54,667 nt of DNA from Amycolatopsis circi (GCF_003385235.1 NZ_PQIA01000059.1:1-54667); one strand, 5' to 3'. Numbered from the stretch's first letter, positions 40,526 through 49,684 are shown. Program-made: numbers and translations. Notes: generated by a model not told the origin, from the letters alone.

Positions 40526-43272
40526 GGCGTGCCTCCCGCGGTCGGCTCGGTTTCTGGGCGCTGGAACGGGATGATGACTTCCGGAGCCCCGTGCGTGGTG
40601 CGGTCAAAGAACAATGCCCGGCCTGGTCGCGGCGACCAATGCACGACCTGCCCTGCGGCGAACGGCGACAGTTCGTTGCCCTGGACGTCTAGGGCAGCCC
40701 AAGTGCCGATGTCGTCTGTGCCGCCGAACCCGAGCGTGTCCTTGAGTCGCGCGATGCTGCGCCACCAGCCGATGGTGTGCACGCCGTGCGCGGGACCGTT
40801 TTTCAGCAACGTACGCAGGTGATCGAGGCCGCTCTTCAACTGCCCGACGGCTTTTGCCTCCAACGAAGGCAGCGCAGCGTCCACTCCGTACAGCAGCAGG
40901 ATGCGCGGCGTCGTCGTGGATAGCGACTCGACGATCGATTCCAGCTCGGTGGAAAGGTCTTCGGTGAGCGTCGCAATATGGCCCTCGGCTTCCAGGCGGC
41001 TCTTCAAGTCCAAGACCGCTGGCGAGCTGGCCACGATCGGGCAGTGGAGCAGGAATTCGACCTGCCCGAGTTCCAGTTGTCGGGAGAGCGATCGGGCGGC
41101 AGAGTCCATAATGGACAAAGCCTCTGCGGTCGCGCCGCCGAGTACTGCGATGTTCCGGCCGGGTACCCGAGGCAGTTCGACACCACAAGCGGCTTCGGTG
41201 ACGTCGATCGACTGACCCAGAATCGCGCGCGGCTGGGGGCTCGGCTTGAGTTCCACGAACGCAGGGAACTGTTCGAGCACCGGTGAATGCGCACCGTCGA
41301 ACAGGCGTGGCCGCGAGAATCGGCCAGCATAGAGTTCCCACAGCTTTTGCTGCAGGTTCACGAAAACGTTGCGGGTGCTGGCATCCGGTACGTGCGCGAG
41401 CTGATTCCCGTGTGCGACACCGGAATCGTGGTTGATCACCGCATGCCACTTAGGTGCGGAGACAGCCGCGTTGTTCGTCTCGGCGAGTACCCGGCGCGCC
41501 TTCGGCATCGCGATCCGCAGCGTGCACTGCTCGAATACTGCGGGCTTGCCCCAAAAGGCTTCGATGCCTGCGACGTCTTGGCTGGCAAGGACCAGGTGAA
41601 TGCCTTGCGAACGACCGCGTCGCGCGATGTCTTCGAGTAACTGCGTCGCTTGCGCGGTCACCTGATCACGACCGGCGAAGAGGTACTGGAATTCGTCGAT
41701 CACCGCGACGATCCGCGGCCAGTGTCCGCCCGGATCCTGTTCGCGCAGGTCAGCCAGGTTGGTGACCTCGTGCTCCTTGGCGGCGGCAGAGCGGCGACGT
41801 AGTTCGTCGGCGAGAAAACGCAGCAGTGCCAACCCGAATTCGCGGTCGGTGTTGACATTGACCCCGACCAGTTTCGCGTGCGGCAGCCAGCTGGAGTCCT
41901 TGCGACCGGGCGCGAGACCGGCGAACGAGACGCCTTCCTTGAAGTCCAGCAGGTACAACGCCAGCTCGTCCGGCGTGTAGCGCGCGGCGAGACTTCCCAG
42001 CAACGCGTACAGGAAGTTCGTTTTCCCGGAACCGCTAGGGCCGCCGATGAGCGCGTGCGGGCTCGCGTCGCCGATCACCACTTCGACGGCTTCGCCCTCG
42101 TGGAATCCGATCGGCGCACGCAGTTCTCGTGCGGAACTTTCCTGGCCGATCTCGGTTGGCATCAGGTCGGCGAACGACCTAGGCCCGCCTTGGCGAGAGA
42201 TCAGCGCTTCGGCGATGCGGTTCGCCGCCCGGATGACCTGCCCGGACGGCATCGGCGGATCCAGGTCCACGACCAGGTCGCTGCCGGTCATGCTGCTGAC
42301 CGCGCGGCGTTCGTCCAGCAGGCTCAGCGTTTCGATCGACGCGCTCACCGCGGTGGGCACGTCCACCAGGATCAGGCAGATCCCGGCCGCGAGCGCACCG
42401 CTGGCCACGCGTTTGAGGTCGCGCGCGCGTTCCGCGTCGAGGGTTTCGCCGTTGCCGTACAGCACCGCGATCCGGTACGGCTCCAAGCGCTGGTTGGTGG
42501 CTTTTCGCACTTCCCGCAACGAAGTGTGGCCCGCTTGCATGCCGGTGGCGTGGATCCGGCGGATGTGCCCGGCGAGTTCGTCGAGCAGATCCTCCAGCCG
42601 CGTCGGGTCGTACAGCGACAGCGCGCTCGTGCGGCTGAGCGGGTACAGGTCCGGCAGGATCGCGGTGAGCTGGCCGACGTCCCACAGGTGGATTTTCACC
42701 GCGCCGGGCTCGAACGCCGACAGCACGCGCATCAGCAGGCCCTGCACGATTCCGTCCACCACCGGCCGGGTTTTCGGCGCGGACGTGATGGCCAGGTGCG
42801 ATTCGTCCAGCAACGGCACGGCGACGTCGAACGTGCGCGAGATGTCGCGTCCGGCCGTGGTGGCCGAACCGACTCGCCACAACCCGGGCGCGGTGACGCC
42901 GGGGTTCGTGCCGACGCGGCCGAGCCATTCGCTCGGCGGCCGTCCGGCCGGTCCCGGCGCGTGCGCGGCGACGAGGTCGCGCAACTCGCCGGGACCGGCG
43001 CTCCAGTCTTGGTAGAAGGCGGTGCGGGTGCCGCTGAGCGAGGCGAACACCTCGTGCGCCGCCGGATGCCGCGCCCATTCCGTCTGCCGCGCCGGATCGG
43101 CGTGGTCCATGCCGACCCGGACGATCTCCTGTTCCAGCGTCAGCCGGGCCACCTCGGCCTCGGCCATTTCGCGCGCGCCGGCCGCGGCCCCGAGCACGAG
43201 CCCGATCTGGTGCCGGACCCGGTCGAGAGCGGTTTGCACACGGTTGCGTTGCTCGGCTGCCTTGCTGGCCAT
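40522..43272 (-). CDS. FtsK/SpoIIIE-type ATPase without membrane segments
   Basis: 916 residues. An N-terminal coiled coil (about 1-55) replaces the usual membrane anchor. The central P-loop domain has Walker A GGPSGSGKT (410-418) and Walker B IVAVIDEFQY (521-530), with GIHLVLASQD. A first, degenerate ATPase-like domain (about 130-350: FDVAVPLLDESHLAITS) and a third one (about 690-890: NIAVLGGATAEA, ILLLYGVD) flank it. Three tandem ATPase-like domains are the plan of type VII EccC, but the transmembrane part is missing. It should be a DNA- or protein-pumping motor. The gene is in an operon with a WXG100-like protein and helical partners: upstream neighbour 7 bp away, downstream overlap GTGA. 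Confidence 0.88.
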   Translation of the reverse strand: MASKAAEQRNRVQTALDRVRHQIGLVLGAAAGAREMAEAEVARLTLEQEIVRVGMDHADPARQTEWARHPAAHEVFASLSGTRTAFYQDWSAGPGELRDLVAAHAPGPAGRPPSEWLGRVGTNPGVTAPGLWRVGSATTAGRDISRTFDVAVPLLDESHLAITSAPKTRPVVDGIVQGLLMRVLSAFEPGAVKIHLWDVGQLTAILPDLYPLSRTSALSLYDPTRLEDLLDELAGHIRRIHATGMQAGHTSLREVRKATNQRLEPYRIAVLYGNGETLDAERARDLKRVASGALAAGICLILVDVPTAVSASIETLSLLDERRAVSSMTGSDLVVDLDPPMPSGQVIRAANRIAEALISRQGGPRSFADLMPTEIGQESSARELRAPIGFHEGEAVEVVIGDASPHALIGGPSGSGKTNFLYALLGSLAARYTPDELALYLLDFKEGVSFAGLAPGRKDSSWLPHAKLVGVNVNTDREFGLALLRFLADELRRRSAAAKEHEVTNLADLREQDPGGHWPRIVAVIDEFQYLFAGRDQVTAQATQLLEDIARRGRSQGIHLVLASQDVAGIEAFWGKPAVFEQCTLRIAMPKARRVLAETNNAAVSAPKWHAVINHDSGVAHGNQLAHVPDASTRNVFVNLQQKLWELYAGRFSRPRLFDGAHSPVLEQFPAFVELKPSPQPRAILGQSIDVTEAACGVELPRVPGRNIAVLGGATAEALSIMDSAARSLSRQLELGQVEFLLHCPIVASSPAVLDLKSRLEAEGHIATLTEDLSTELESIVESLSTTTPRILLLYGVDAALPSLEAKAVGQLKSGLDHLRTLLKNGPAHGVHTIGWWRSIARLKDTLGFGGTDDIGTWAALDVQGNELSPFAAGQVVHWSPRPGRALFFDRTTHGAPEVIIPFQRPETEPTAGGTP

Positions 43273-43279
43273 CTCATCC

Positions 43280-43528
43280 CTACAGGCGTGACTGGTATCC
43301 GCCCACCAAATCGTCGGCGGCGGCTAAACGGGTGAGGAGGTGCTCGAGCGCCTCGTCGGCCTGCGCCCATTGGCCCGGCAGCCACGGATCTGCCTTGGCC
43401 TGCGCGTCGACGAGTGCGCGCCGGGCGTCGCCGAGCAGAGTCCTCGCCCGCTCGGCGTGCGCCCGTCCGTCGCCGACCCCCGCTCGCGCGGCGGTGAGCA
43501 ACTGGTGGATTTCGGCGAGCCCCGACAT
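43280..43528 (-). CDS. Small helical protein of the FtsK operon
   Basis: 82 residues: SGLAEIHQLLTAARAGVGDGRAHAERARTLLGDARRAL in two helices, then ADEALEHLLTRLAAADDLV. ATG 43528, five bases after the stop of the WXG100-like gene and 7 bp before the ATPase. An alpha-helical hairpin protein, probably the partner of the WXG100-like protein. No family recognised. Confidence 0.7.
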   Translation of the reverse strand: MSGLAEIHQLLTAARAGVGDGRAHAERARTLLGDARRALVDAQAKADPWLPGQWAQADEALEHLLTRLAAADDLVGGYQSRL

Positions 43529-43533
43529 CGGCG

Positions 43534-43794
43534 TTAAAGCCGCGCCGAGTAGGAATCGGCCGACGAGATGCCGGCCTGGATGGTGCTCTGCATGCCGGTG
43601 ATCCCTTGCAGCGCTTCGGCGAGCAGGCCGTGCGCCTGGTTCACCTCGTGCTGGCTGCTGCCCTGGGTGGCTTGGGACAGCGACAGCTGTGCTTCTTCGA
43701 GTGCCTGCGCTGCCTGCTGCAGCGCGGCGATGCTCGCGGACGCCTTCTCGTTCGCGAGCGCGATACCAGCGCGGATCTCTTCCACTCCGGCCAT
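43534..43794 (-). CDS. WXG100-like helical protein
   Basis: 86 residues: EEIRAGIALANEKASASIAALQQAAQALEEAQ, a break at QGSSQHEVNQAHGLLAEALQG, then GMQSTIQAGISSADSYSARL. Length and two-helix plan fit the WXG100/ESX-like type, although the W-x-G turn itself is absent. Start ATG 43794. First gene of the operon with the FtsK-type ATPase, so it is the likely substrate or partner of that motor. Confidence 0.65.
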   Translation of the reverse strand: MAGVEEIRAGIALANEKASASIAALQQAAQALEEAQLSLSQATQGSSQHEVNQAHGLLAEALQGITGMQSTIQAGISSADSYSARL

Positions 43795-43896
43795 GGGGGC
43801 GGGCTCCTCGGTGCGTCGTGGGCTGAAACGACCACATACAAACTTAGCGTGATCAGGTGTCTTCGGTAAGTAAGTGAGAACGGGAGAATCGACAAA

Positions 43897-43924
43897 GCCC
43901 CGGACGCGGTCGGCAGTCCGGGGC
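43897..43924. terminator. Hairpin upstream of the WXG100-like operon
   Basis: GCCCCGGAC (43897-43905) pairs with GTCCGGGGC (43916-43924), no T-tract. It could end transcription arriving from the SnoaL gene. The 43795-44165 region otherwise holds nothing I can name apart from the likely operon promoter. Confidence 0.5.
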
Positions 43925-44165
43925 CTGTCGGGCGTCGGCTCCGAGGGTGCGCACGGGGAGCCCGAAACCCGCGTTTCAGCCTTCTGACCTGCGGGATTTC
44001 ACGGCGTGCGCGACGGCCAACGCCCAGGTCAAAACGGTATTCGTGACACCGGCGAACCTCTCCGGACGGCTGCGATGAAGTCTGCGGCGAAGCCTAGCGG
44101 GTAGGACCGTTCGGCCGATCCCAGCCCCTGCCGCGGTTGCGGACAGCGACGGCCCGTGCCCCGGC

Positions 44166-44543
44166 TCAGCGAGCCCCGGCCGGATTCGGGTCGTCTCCGA
44201 GGTAGGTGCCGTAACCCTCGACGACGAGCGGACCGTCGAAGACCAGGACCTCGTTGACCAGTCCGCCCTTCTGGTTGCGGTAGTTGATGACGAGCGCGTC
44301 GAGTCCGACGTAGACGCCGACGACCTCGAAGCGCAGATCGGGAATCCGGCGCAGCCCCTCGGCCCAGTACGCGCGCAGCGCCGCTTTGCCGCGGAGCACT
44401 CCGTCGCCGCCGATCACCTGGATGGCGACCGGGGACCGGAACGTCACGTCGTCGGCGAAGTGGGTCATCAGTGCGTCGAGATCGTGGGCGTTCCAAGCCT
44501 TTGCCCAGCGGTCGGCGAACTCTTGAGCTGCGCTGTGGTCCAT
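44166..44543 (-). CDS. SnoaL/NTF2-like protein
   Basis: 125 residues: AAQEFADRWAKAWNAHDLDALMTHFADDVTFRSPV, GKAALRAYWAEGLRRIPDLRFEVVGVYVG and ALVINYRNQKGGLVNEVLVF are the standard alpha+beta cone. These proteins bind or isomerise small molecules; no specific reaction can be read. It lies just 42 bp downstream of the TetR gene and may be co-transcribed with it. Confidence 0.85.
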   Translation of the reverse strand: MDHSAAQEFADRWAKAWNAHDLDALMTHFADDVTFRSPVAIQVIGGDGVLRGKAALRAYWAEGLRRIPDLRFEVVGVYVGLDALVINYRNQKGGLVNEVLVFDGPLVVEGYGTYLGDDPNPAGAR

Positions 44544-44585
44544 GAACCAATTCTGCCAGCGTCCGAGGGGTGGGATTGTGCGTCG

Positions 44586-45344
44586 TCAGAGCACTCCCTG
44601 GCGCGCCAGATCGGCCGCGATCCCGTCCAGGACACCGGAAAGCCCGGACGCGAACAGCTCGTCGAGATTCCACGGATCGGCCATCGCCCGCATCGCGCTG
44701 CCGAGTCGTGGGTACGCGTCGAAGCTCGGATTGTGCGCCGGTGCGCCGCGGCGTTCGGCCTCCACGTCGCTGACGTAGGTGAGCGCCACGCCTTGCACGT
44801 ACGAGGCGAACAGGAACATGTACCGGAACGCGTCCGCCGGGTCGAGATCGAGACCGTCGAAGGAAGCGAAGGCGTGCTCGCTGTCCGCGGAAAGCGCGGG
44901 GCTGTCGTGGGTTCGGGTCGTCACCAGCACTTTCGCCAGGATCCACGGGTGGCGGTGGTAGAGGTCCCAGTCGCGGTAGGCGGCGCGCTCCAGTCCGTCG
45001 CGCCAGTCGCGCGGCGGGGTTTCCGGCGGCGGGACCTCGGTGAGCGCCGCTTCGACCATCAGTGCCACCAGGTCGTCTTTGGACGCGACATGTCGGTAAA
45101 GCGCCATAGTCCCCGCGCCTAGTTCGGCCGCCACCCGGCGCATCGACAGCGCTTCGAGCCCCTCTGCGTCCGCGACCGCGATTCCCGCCTGCACGACTCG
45201 GTCGACGGTCAGGTGACTGCGGTCCTCCTCGGACTCCGCCTTGCGCGCCCGGTACGCCTTCGCCTGGCAAGCCCTTGAGCAGTACTGCCGCGGCCGCCCT
45301 CGATCCGGAGCGGCGAGCGGCTTTCCGCAGGACCCGCACTTCAC
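44586..45344 (-). CDS. TetR-family regulator with an N-terminal Cys-rich finger
   Basis: About 252 residues. Residues 1-35 contain CGSCGKPL and QYCSRACQAKAYRAR, a four-Cys zinc-ribbon-like element. The TetR HTH follows (VDRVVQAGIAVADAEGLEALSMRRVAAELGAGTMALYRHVASKDDLV), with a C-terminal TetR_C ligand domain. GTG 45344 is preferred because AGAGG lies eight bases before it; GTG 45353 is an alternative with the ribosome site too close. It is divergent from the MFS gene, which has a palindrome over its start, so it most likely represses that exporter. Confidence 0.88.
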   Translation of the reverse strand: MKCGSCGKPLAAPDRGRPRQYCSRACQAKAYRARKAESEEDRSHLTVDRVVQAGIAVADAEGLEALSMRRVAAELGAGTMALYRHVASKDDLVALMVEAALTEVPPPETPPRDWRDGLERAAYRDWDLYHRHPWILAKVLVTTRTHDSPALSADSEHAFASFDGLDLDPADAFRYMFLFASYVQGVALTYVSDVEAERRGAPAHNPSFDAYPRLGSAMRAMADPWNLDELFASGLSGVLDGIAADLARQGVL

Positions 45345-45436
45345 TCGAGGCACCTCTTTTCGTCACACATCGAAAGACCGTGCGAAAAGTCTAACTCGCC
45401 CGGAAGAAGCTGGATGATTGTGGTGTTTAAAAGGTT

Positions 45437-45473
45437 TTGAGTATCGATGGCGGGTGTGCGTACTTTGTACGCA
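45437..45473 (+). promoter_or_regulatory. Leaderless promoter of the MFS gene with an overlapping operator
   Basis: TTGAGT (45437-45442), 18 bp, then TACTTT (45461-45466) as -35/-10; the expected start of transcription is the A of the ATG at 45473. TGCGTAC-TTT-GTACGCA (45457-45473) is a perfect palindrome that covers the -10 and the first base of the gene. No Shine-Dalgarno precedes the ATG, in line with a leaderless message. Confidence 0.7.
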
Positions 45474-46915
45474 TGTTCGAAGAAACTACCTCCGCGAAAG
45501 CCGGTCCACGGGAATGGATCGGACTGGCGGTCCTGCTGCTGCCGTGCGTGCTGGCGTCGATGGACATGTCGGTGATGTTCGTGGCCATGCCGTCGCTGAC
45601 CGCCGATCTGGAGCCGAGCAATTCGCAGCTGCTGTGGATCATGGACTCGTACGGCTTCCTGCTCGCCGGGCTGCTCATCACCATGGGCACGCTCGGCGAT
45701 CGGATCGGCCGCCGCCGATTGCTGCTCGCCGGGGCGGCGGCGTTCGGCGGAGCGTCGATCGTCGCCGCTTTCGCCGCCACGCCGACGATGCTCATCGCCG
45801 CCCGGATGCTGCTCGGCATCGCCGGTGCGACGCTCGCGCCGTCCACGCTCGCGTTGATCCGCAACATGTTCCACGACGCCCGGCAGCGCGCGACCGCGGT
45901 CGGCCTGTGGACGGCGGGCTTCGCGGGCGGTGCCGTCCTGGGCCCGATCATCGGCGGCCTGCTGCTCCAGCACTTCAGCTGGGGCTCGGTGTTCCTGATC
46001 AACGTTCCGGTGATGGTTCTCCTGCTGGCGCTCGGCCCGCTGGTGCTGCCGGAACACCGGACCCCCGCGACAGGGCGGTTCGACCTGCTCGGCGCGGTGC
46101 TGTCGATCGTGTCCGTGCTGGGAATCGTCTACGGCATCAAGCAGATCGCCGCGCACGGGTTCGACTGGTTGGCGGTCGTGAGCTGCGTCGCGGGTCTCGC
46201 GGTCGGTGTGGCTTTCGTGCGCCGCCAGCGCAGCGCCGCGCACCCGCTGATCGACCTCGCGCTGGTGCGGTCGCGCGCCTTCGCGGTGCCGTTGCTGATC
46301 GACCTGCTGGCGACGTTCGCGCTGGTCGGATTCAACCTGTTCACCTGGCAATACCTGCAGGTCGTGCTGGGAATGAGCCCGCTGGAGTCGGCAGTGTGGT
46401 CGTTGCCGACGTTCGTCGTGATGCCGGTCGGAATCGCGATCGCCGCCACACTGGCCGCCCGGATCGGCAAACCGCGGGTGATGGCGATCGGCCTGCTCGT
46501 GGCCGCGGCGGGGTTCGGACTGCTGACGCTGCAGCCGCCCGGAGTCACGTACTTCATCGCCGCGCTCACGGTCGTGTCGCTCGGCATCGCCGGAGTCGCG
46601 GCGGTGGTGACGGACGTGATCCTTTCCGCCGCGCCCCCGGAGCGAGCCGGAATGGCGTCGGCGATGGCGGAGACGTCAGCGGAGTTCGGCGGCGCGATGG
46701 GTATCGCGCTGCTGGGAAGCATCGGCGCGGCTGTATACCGCTCGGCGATGCCGTCGGATGCCGGGAAAACCTTGGAGTCCGCAGCGAAGCTTCCGCCCGG
46801 GGATGCGTTGCGCGAGGCGGCTTTCGCGGCCTTCGGAATGGAAACCCGAGTGGCGGCGGCGGTGTGCGCGGTGCTGACTCTTGGCGCGGCGGTGGTGATC
46901 GCTCGCACTCGCTGA
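45473..46915 (+). CDS. MFS drug exporter, 14-helix DHA2 type
   Basis: 480 residues with about 14 hydrophobic helices. LASMDMSVMFVAMPSLTADL (motif D1-like), GTLGDRIGRRRLLLAG (motif A), LWTAGFAGGAVLGPIIGGLLLQ (motif C, antiporter) place it among proton-driven multidrug exporters. The start is ATG 45473 (MFEETTSAKAG); a longer frame from 45437 is rejected because it would run through the promoter. It is followed by a strong terminator, and the divergent TetR gene is the likely regulator. Confidence 0.92.
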   Translation: MFEETTSAKAGPREWIGLAVLLLPCVLASMDMSVMFVAMPSLTADLEPSNSQLLWIMDSYGFLLAGLLITMGTLGDRIGRRRLLLAGAAAFGGASIVAAFAATPTMLIAARMLLGIAGATLAPSTLALIRNMFHDARQRATAVGLWTAGFAGGAVLGPIIGGLLLQHFSWGSVFLINVPVMVLLLALGPLVLPEHRTPATGRFDLLGAVLSIVSVLGIVYGIKQIAAHGFDWLAVVSCVAGLAVGVAFVRRQRSAAHPLIDLALVRSRAFAVPLLIDLLATFALVGFNLFTWQYLQVVLGMSPLESAVWSLPTFVVMPVGIAIAATLAARIGKPRVMAIGLLVAAAGFGLLTLQPPGVTYFIAALTVVSLGIAGVAAVVTDVILSAAPPERAGMASAMAETSAEFGGAMGIALLGSIGAAVYRSAMPSDAGKTLESAAKLPPGDALREAAFAAFGMETRVAAAVCAVLTLGAAVVIARTR

Positions 46916-46916
46916 A

Positions 46917-46959
46917 ACGACGAAGGTCCCGACCGCACTGCGATCGGGACCTTCGTCGT
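46917..46959. terminator. Terminator between the MFS gene and tRNA-Ser(GGA)
   Basis: ACGACGAAGGTCCCGA (46917-46932) pairs perfectly with TCGGGACCTTCGTCGT (46944-46959), 11-base loop. It ends the MFS gene and, in the other direction, the tRNA. Confidence 0.8.
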
Positions 46960-46966
46960 GTTGCAG

Positions 46967-47051
46967 CGGAGGATACAGGATTCGAACCTGCGAGGGCGTG
47001 AACCCAACACGCTTTCCAAGCGTGCGCCTTAGGCCGCTCGGCCAATCCTCC
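46967..47051 (-). tRNA. tRNA-Ser (anticodon GGA)
   Basis: 85 nt on the minus strand: acceptor GGAGGAT with ATCCTCC, discriminator G, long variable arm, T-loop GTTCGAATC, anticodon GGA (complement of 47015-47017) in the loop TTGGAAA. CCA is not encoded. Confidence 0.95.
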
Positions 47052-47114
47052 GTGGGGAAGAATACCGGATGGCCCTCCGGGCTTCCGCAGGTGGTCCGAC
47101 CTGCGCGAACCGGT

Positions 47115-47864
47115 TCAGGCCGGGACGACGTCGGCGACCACGATGGTGATGTTGTCCGGGCCGCCGCCCTCGTTGGCCAGTGCGATGAGCCGCGGGACGA
47201 TTTCCTCCGGGGCGCCGTAGGCGAGGACGTCCAGGATGGCCGGTTCGCTGGCGCCCGCGGTGAGGCCGTCGGAGCAGAGCAGGTAGCGGTCGCCGGCCTG
47301 CGGGACGAACTCCCAGACGTCCGGTTCGGCCGAGCCGGTGCTCAGGAGCGCCTTCATCAGCATCGAGCCGCGCGGGTGGTGGTCGGCGTCGGCGGCGCTG
47401 ATGGTGCCGTCTTCGACCAGGGCCTGGGCCAGCGTGTGGTCGCGCGTGATGCGCTGCAGTTCGCCGTCGCGCAGGAGGTAGCCGCGGGAATCGCCGACGT
47501 GGGCCGCGGCGAAGTGGGTGCCGTCGAATAGCAGCGTGGTGAGGGTGGTGCCCATGCCTTGGGTGGCGGGGGTTTCCTCGGCCACCTGGGCGAGCTGTCC
47601 GGCGATCCGGCGGACGCCGTCGGAGAGCAGGTTCGACAGGTTGTGCGCGGTGAGGTCCAGCGTGCGCAGCTCCGCGTCGAGCGAGGCGAGCACGCTGACC
47701 GCGGTCGAGCTGGCGACTTCGCCGTGCGGCTGGCCGCCGATGCCGTCGGCCACCACGAGCATCCGCCCGCTGGCGTACACGGAGTCCTCGTTGTTGGTGC
47801 GTCGTCGCCCTTGGTCTGAGCCTGCGGAGTAGCGCAGGGCGAACCGGGTCTGCTCGGTGGCCAT
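47115..47864 (-). CDS. PP2C-family protein phosphatase
   Basis: 249 residues. The metal-site motifs are in order: SDQGRRRTNNEDSVY, LVVADGIGGQPHGEVAS, GTTLTTLLFDG, AHVGDSRGYLLRDGELQRIT, LLCSDGL and GGPDNITIVVADV. It removes phosphate from Ser/Thr in proteins. No membrane segment. ATG 47864 is used. It is divergent, across 77 bp, from the methylase-kinase pair; it could reverse the action of that kinase. Confidence 0.93.
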   Translation of the reverse strand: MATEQTRFALRYSAGSDQGRRRTNNEDSVYASGRMLVVADGIGGQPHGEVASSTAVSVLASLDAELRTLDLTAHNLSNLLSDGVRRIAGQLAQVAEETPATQGMGTTLTTLLFDGTHFAAAHVGDSRGYLLRDGELQRITRDHTLAQALVEDGTISAADADHHPRGSMLMKALLSTGSAEPDVWEFVPQAGDRYLLCSDGLTAGASEPAILDVLAYGAPEEIVPRLIALANEGGGPDNITIVVADVVPA

Positions 47865-47941
47865 GTCCCCATAAAACCATTGGTTGACTGAGTTAACAAG
47901 CAAAACGATGGAAACCGCTGTCGTCGGCTATCGTGCTCGTC

Positions 47942-49684
47942 ATGGCAGACGACGCGGCGGTGAGTGCGGCCGACATCGCGCGCCTGGCGGGCGTGCGCCG
48001 GGCGGCGGTGAGCAACTGGCGGCGGCGCCACGATGATTTTCCCAAACCGGTAGGCGGCACGGCGTCCAGCCCGCTGTTTTCGTTGCCGGAGGTCCAGGAG
48101 TGGCTGCGCGGGCGCGGTCGTCCGTTCGAACTCGCTCCGATTGACGAGGCGTGGCAACGGCTGCGCGCGCTCGGCGACGACCTCGACCTCGGGGCGCGGC
48201 TGGCGGCGGTCGGCGAGTATCTCGCGGACGATGCCGAGGGCCCGGACGATCCGGAGTTGCTGGTGCTGATCTCCCAGCTTGCCGCGAGCGAAGGTGCGGC
48301 GGAGACGTTCGAGCAGCTCTGCGACCGCTTCTTCGAAGCGCACGCCCGTCGGCTCTCCACGACGCCGACCGCGTACGCCGACCTGATGGTGCGGCTGACC
48401 GGCGCGAAGGGGGCCACGGTGCTTGACCCGGCATGCGGGTTCGGGTCGCTGCTGCTGGCTGCGGCGGCCACGCGGGCACGGGGCCAGGACGTCGACCCGG
48501 ATACCGCGCGGATCGCTGGCATCCGGTTGCGGCTGCACGGCGCGGACACCGAGGTGCACGCGGCGGATGCGTTGCGCGCGGACGCTTTTGCCGATCGGCT
48601 GGCGGACGTCGTGCTGTGCGATCCGCCGTTCAACGAGCGCGGCTGGGGGCACGAGGAACTCGTCGGCGACGCGCGGTGGGAGTACGGTTTGCCGCCGCGC
48701 GGCGAGTCGGAGCTGGCGTGGGTGCAGCACTGCCTGGCGCACGTGAAGCCTGGCGGCGCGGTGGCGGTGTTGATGCCGGGAGCGGCGGCCGGACGGCGGA
48801 GCGGAAAACGCATCCGGGCGAACTTGCTTCGCGCCGGCGCGTTGCGCGCGGTGTGCACGCTCGCGGCCGGCACCGATCTCTGGCTGCTCACACGACCGGA
48901 GCCGGAGCAGCGCGCGCCGGCGACCGTGTTGATCGCCGACACCACTGCGGATGACGTCGAGCAGGTGTGGCAGGACTTTCTGGCCGATCCGGATACCGGC
49001 GAACGCATCATCGACGTGCTCGACGACGACGTCGACCTCACGCCGTCGGGACGCCCTGGAGAAAGCGACTCGGGCGAGGCTTTCCTTGCCGCACAACGGC
49101 TCTTCGGGCAGATCGGGATCGAGCTGCCCAAGCTGGAGCCGGCTTCCGGCGAAACGGCGCACACCACCGTCGGCGAGCTGGTGAAGGCGGGCGCGCTGCG
49201 GATCACGCACGCGTCGCCGCGTACCGCTGGCGGCGACGAACCCGTGCTGACCACTGACGACGTCCTCCTCGGCGGCCCGCCGACCGGCCATGCCGCGCCG
49301 GACCCGGCGGCGGTGTTCGCGCAGGAAGGCGATGTGGTCGCGTCGGTCACCGGCGCGGTGATCGTCCACAGTGGAGCGCCGGTGCGGCTCGGGCCAGCGC
49401 TTTCCCGTTATCGCGTGGATCCGGAGCTGCTTGACGCGCAGTTCCTCGCCGGGTGCCTGCGCGCCGCCGACTTCCCGGTGCACAGCGCGTCGACTCGGAT
49501 CGACGCGCGCCGGCTGAAGGTGCTGCGGCATCCGCTCGAAACGCAGCGTGCGTACGGCGTCGCGTTCCGCGCGCTCGCCGACTTCGACCGGGCACTGCGG
49601 CAAACCGCGGAAATCGGCCGCGACCTGGTGCGGCTAGGCTTTGCCGCACTCGCCGAAGGACGGCTGAAGCCCGGTGGCGGGTGA
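47942..49684 (+). CDS. N6-adenine DNA methylase with an N-terminal helix-turn-helix
   Basis: 580 residues. Residues 5-60 form an HTH (VSAADIARLAGVRRAAVSNWRRRH, FSLPEVQEWLRGRG). A HsdM-like core follows: helical segment about 65-150, motif I DPACGFGSLLL (162-172), a GQDVDPDTARIAGIRLRLHG acidic loop, and motif IV VLCDPPFNERG (224-234), DPPF in place of the more frequent NPPF. The C-terminal part (about 380-580) resembles an S-subunit-like half (VGELVKAGALRITHASP, FLAGCLRAADFP). It probably methylates adenine or binds DNA without a nuclease partner. The stop overlaps GTGA with the kinase frame. ATG 47942 follows a short divergent region. Confidence 0.85.
   Translation: MADDAAVSAADIARLAGVRRAAVSNWRRRHDDFPKPVGGTASSPLFSLPEVQEWLRGRGRPFELAPIDEAWQRLRALGDDLDLGARLAAVGEYLADDAEGPDDPELLVLISQLAASEGAAETFEQLCDRFFEAHARRLSTTPTAYADLMVRLTGAKGATVLDPACGFGSLLLAAAATRARGQDVDPDTARIAGIRLRLHGADTEVHAADALRADAFADRLADVVLCDPPFNERGWGHEELVGDARWEYGLPPRGESELAWVQHCLAHVKPGGAVAVLMPGAAAGRRSGKRIRANLLRAGALRAVCTLAAGTDLWLLTRPEPEQRAPATVLIADTTADDVEQVWQDFLADPDTGERIIDVLDDDVDLTPSGRPGESDSGEAFLAAQRLFGQIGIELPKLEPASGETAHTTVGELVKAGALRITHASPRTAGGDEPVLTTDDVLLGGPPTGHAAPDPAAVFAQEGDVVASVTGAVIVHSGAPVRLGPALSRYRVDPELLDAQFLAGCLRAADFPVHSASTRIDARRLKVLRHPLETQRAYGVAFRALADFDRALRQTAEIGRDLVRLGFAALAEGRLKPGGG

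Noticed and set aside
44029..45366. 445-codon minus frame
   Set aside because: Arg/Gly-rich shadow of the SnoaL and TetR genes.
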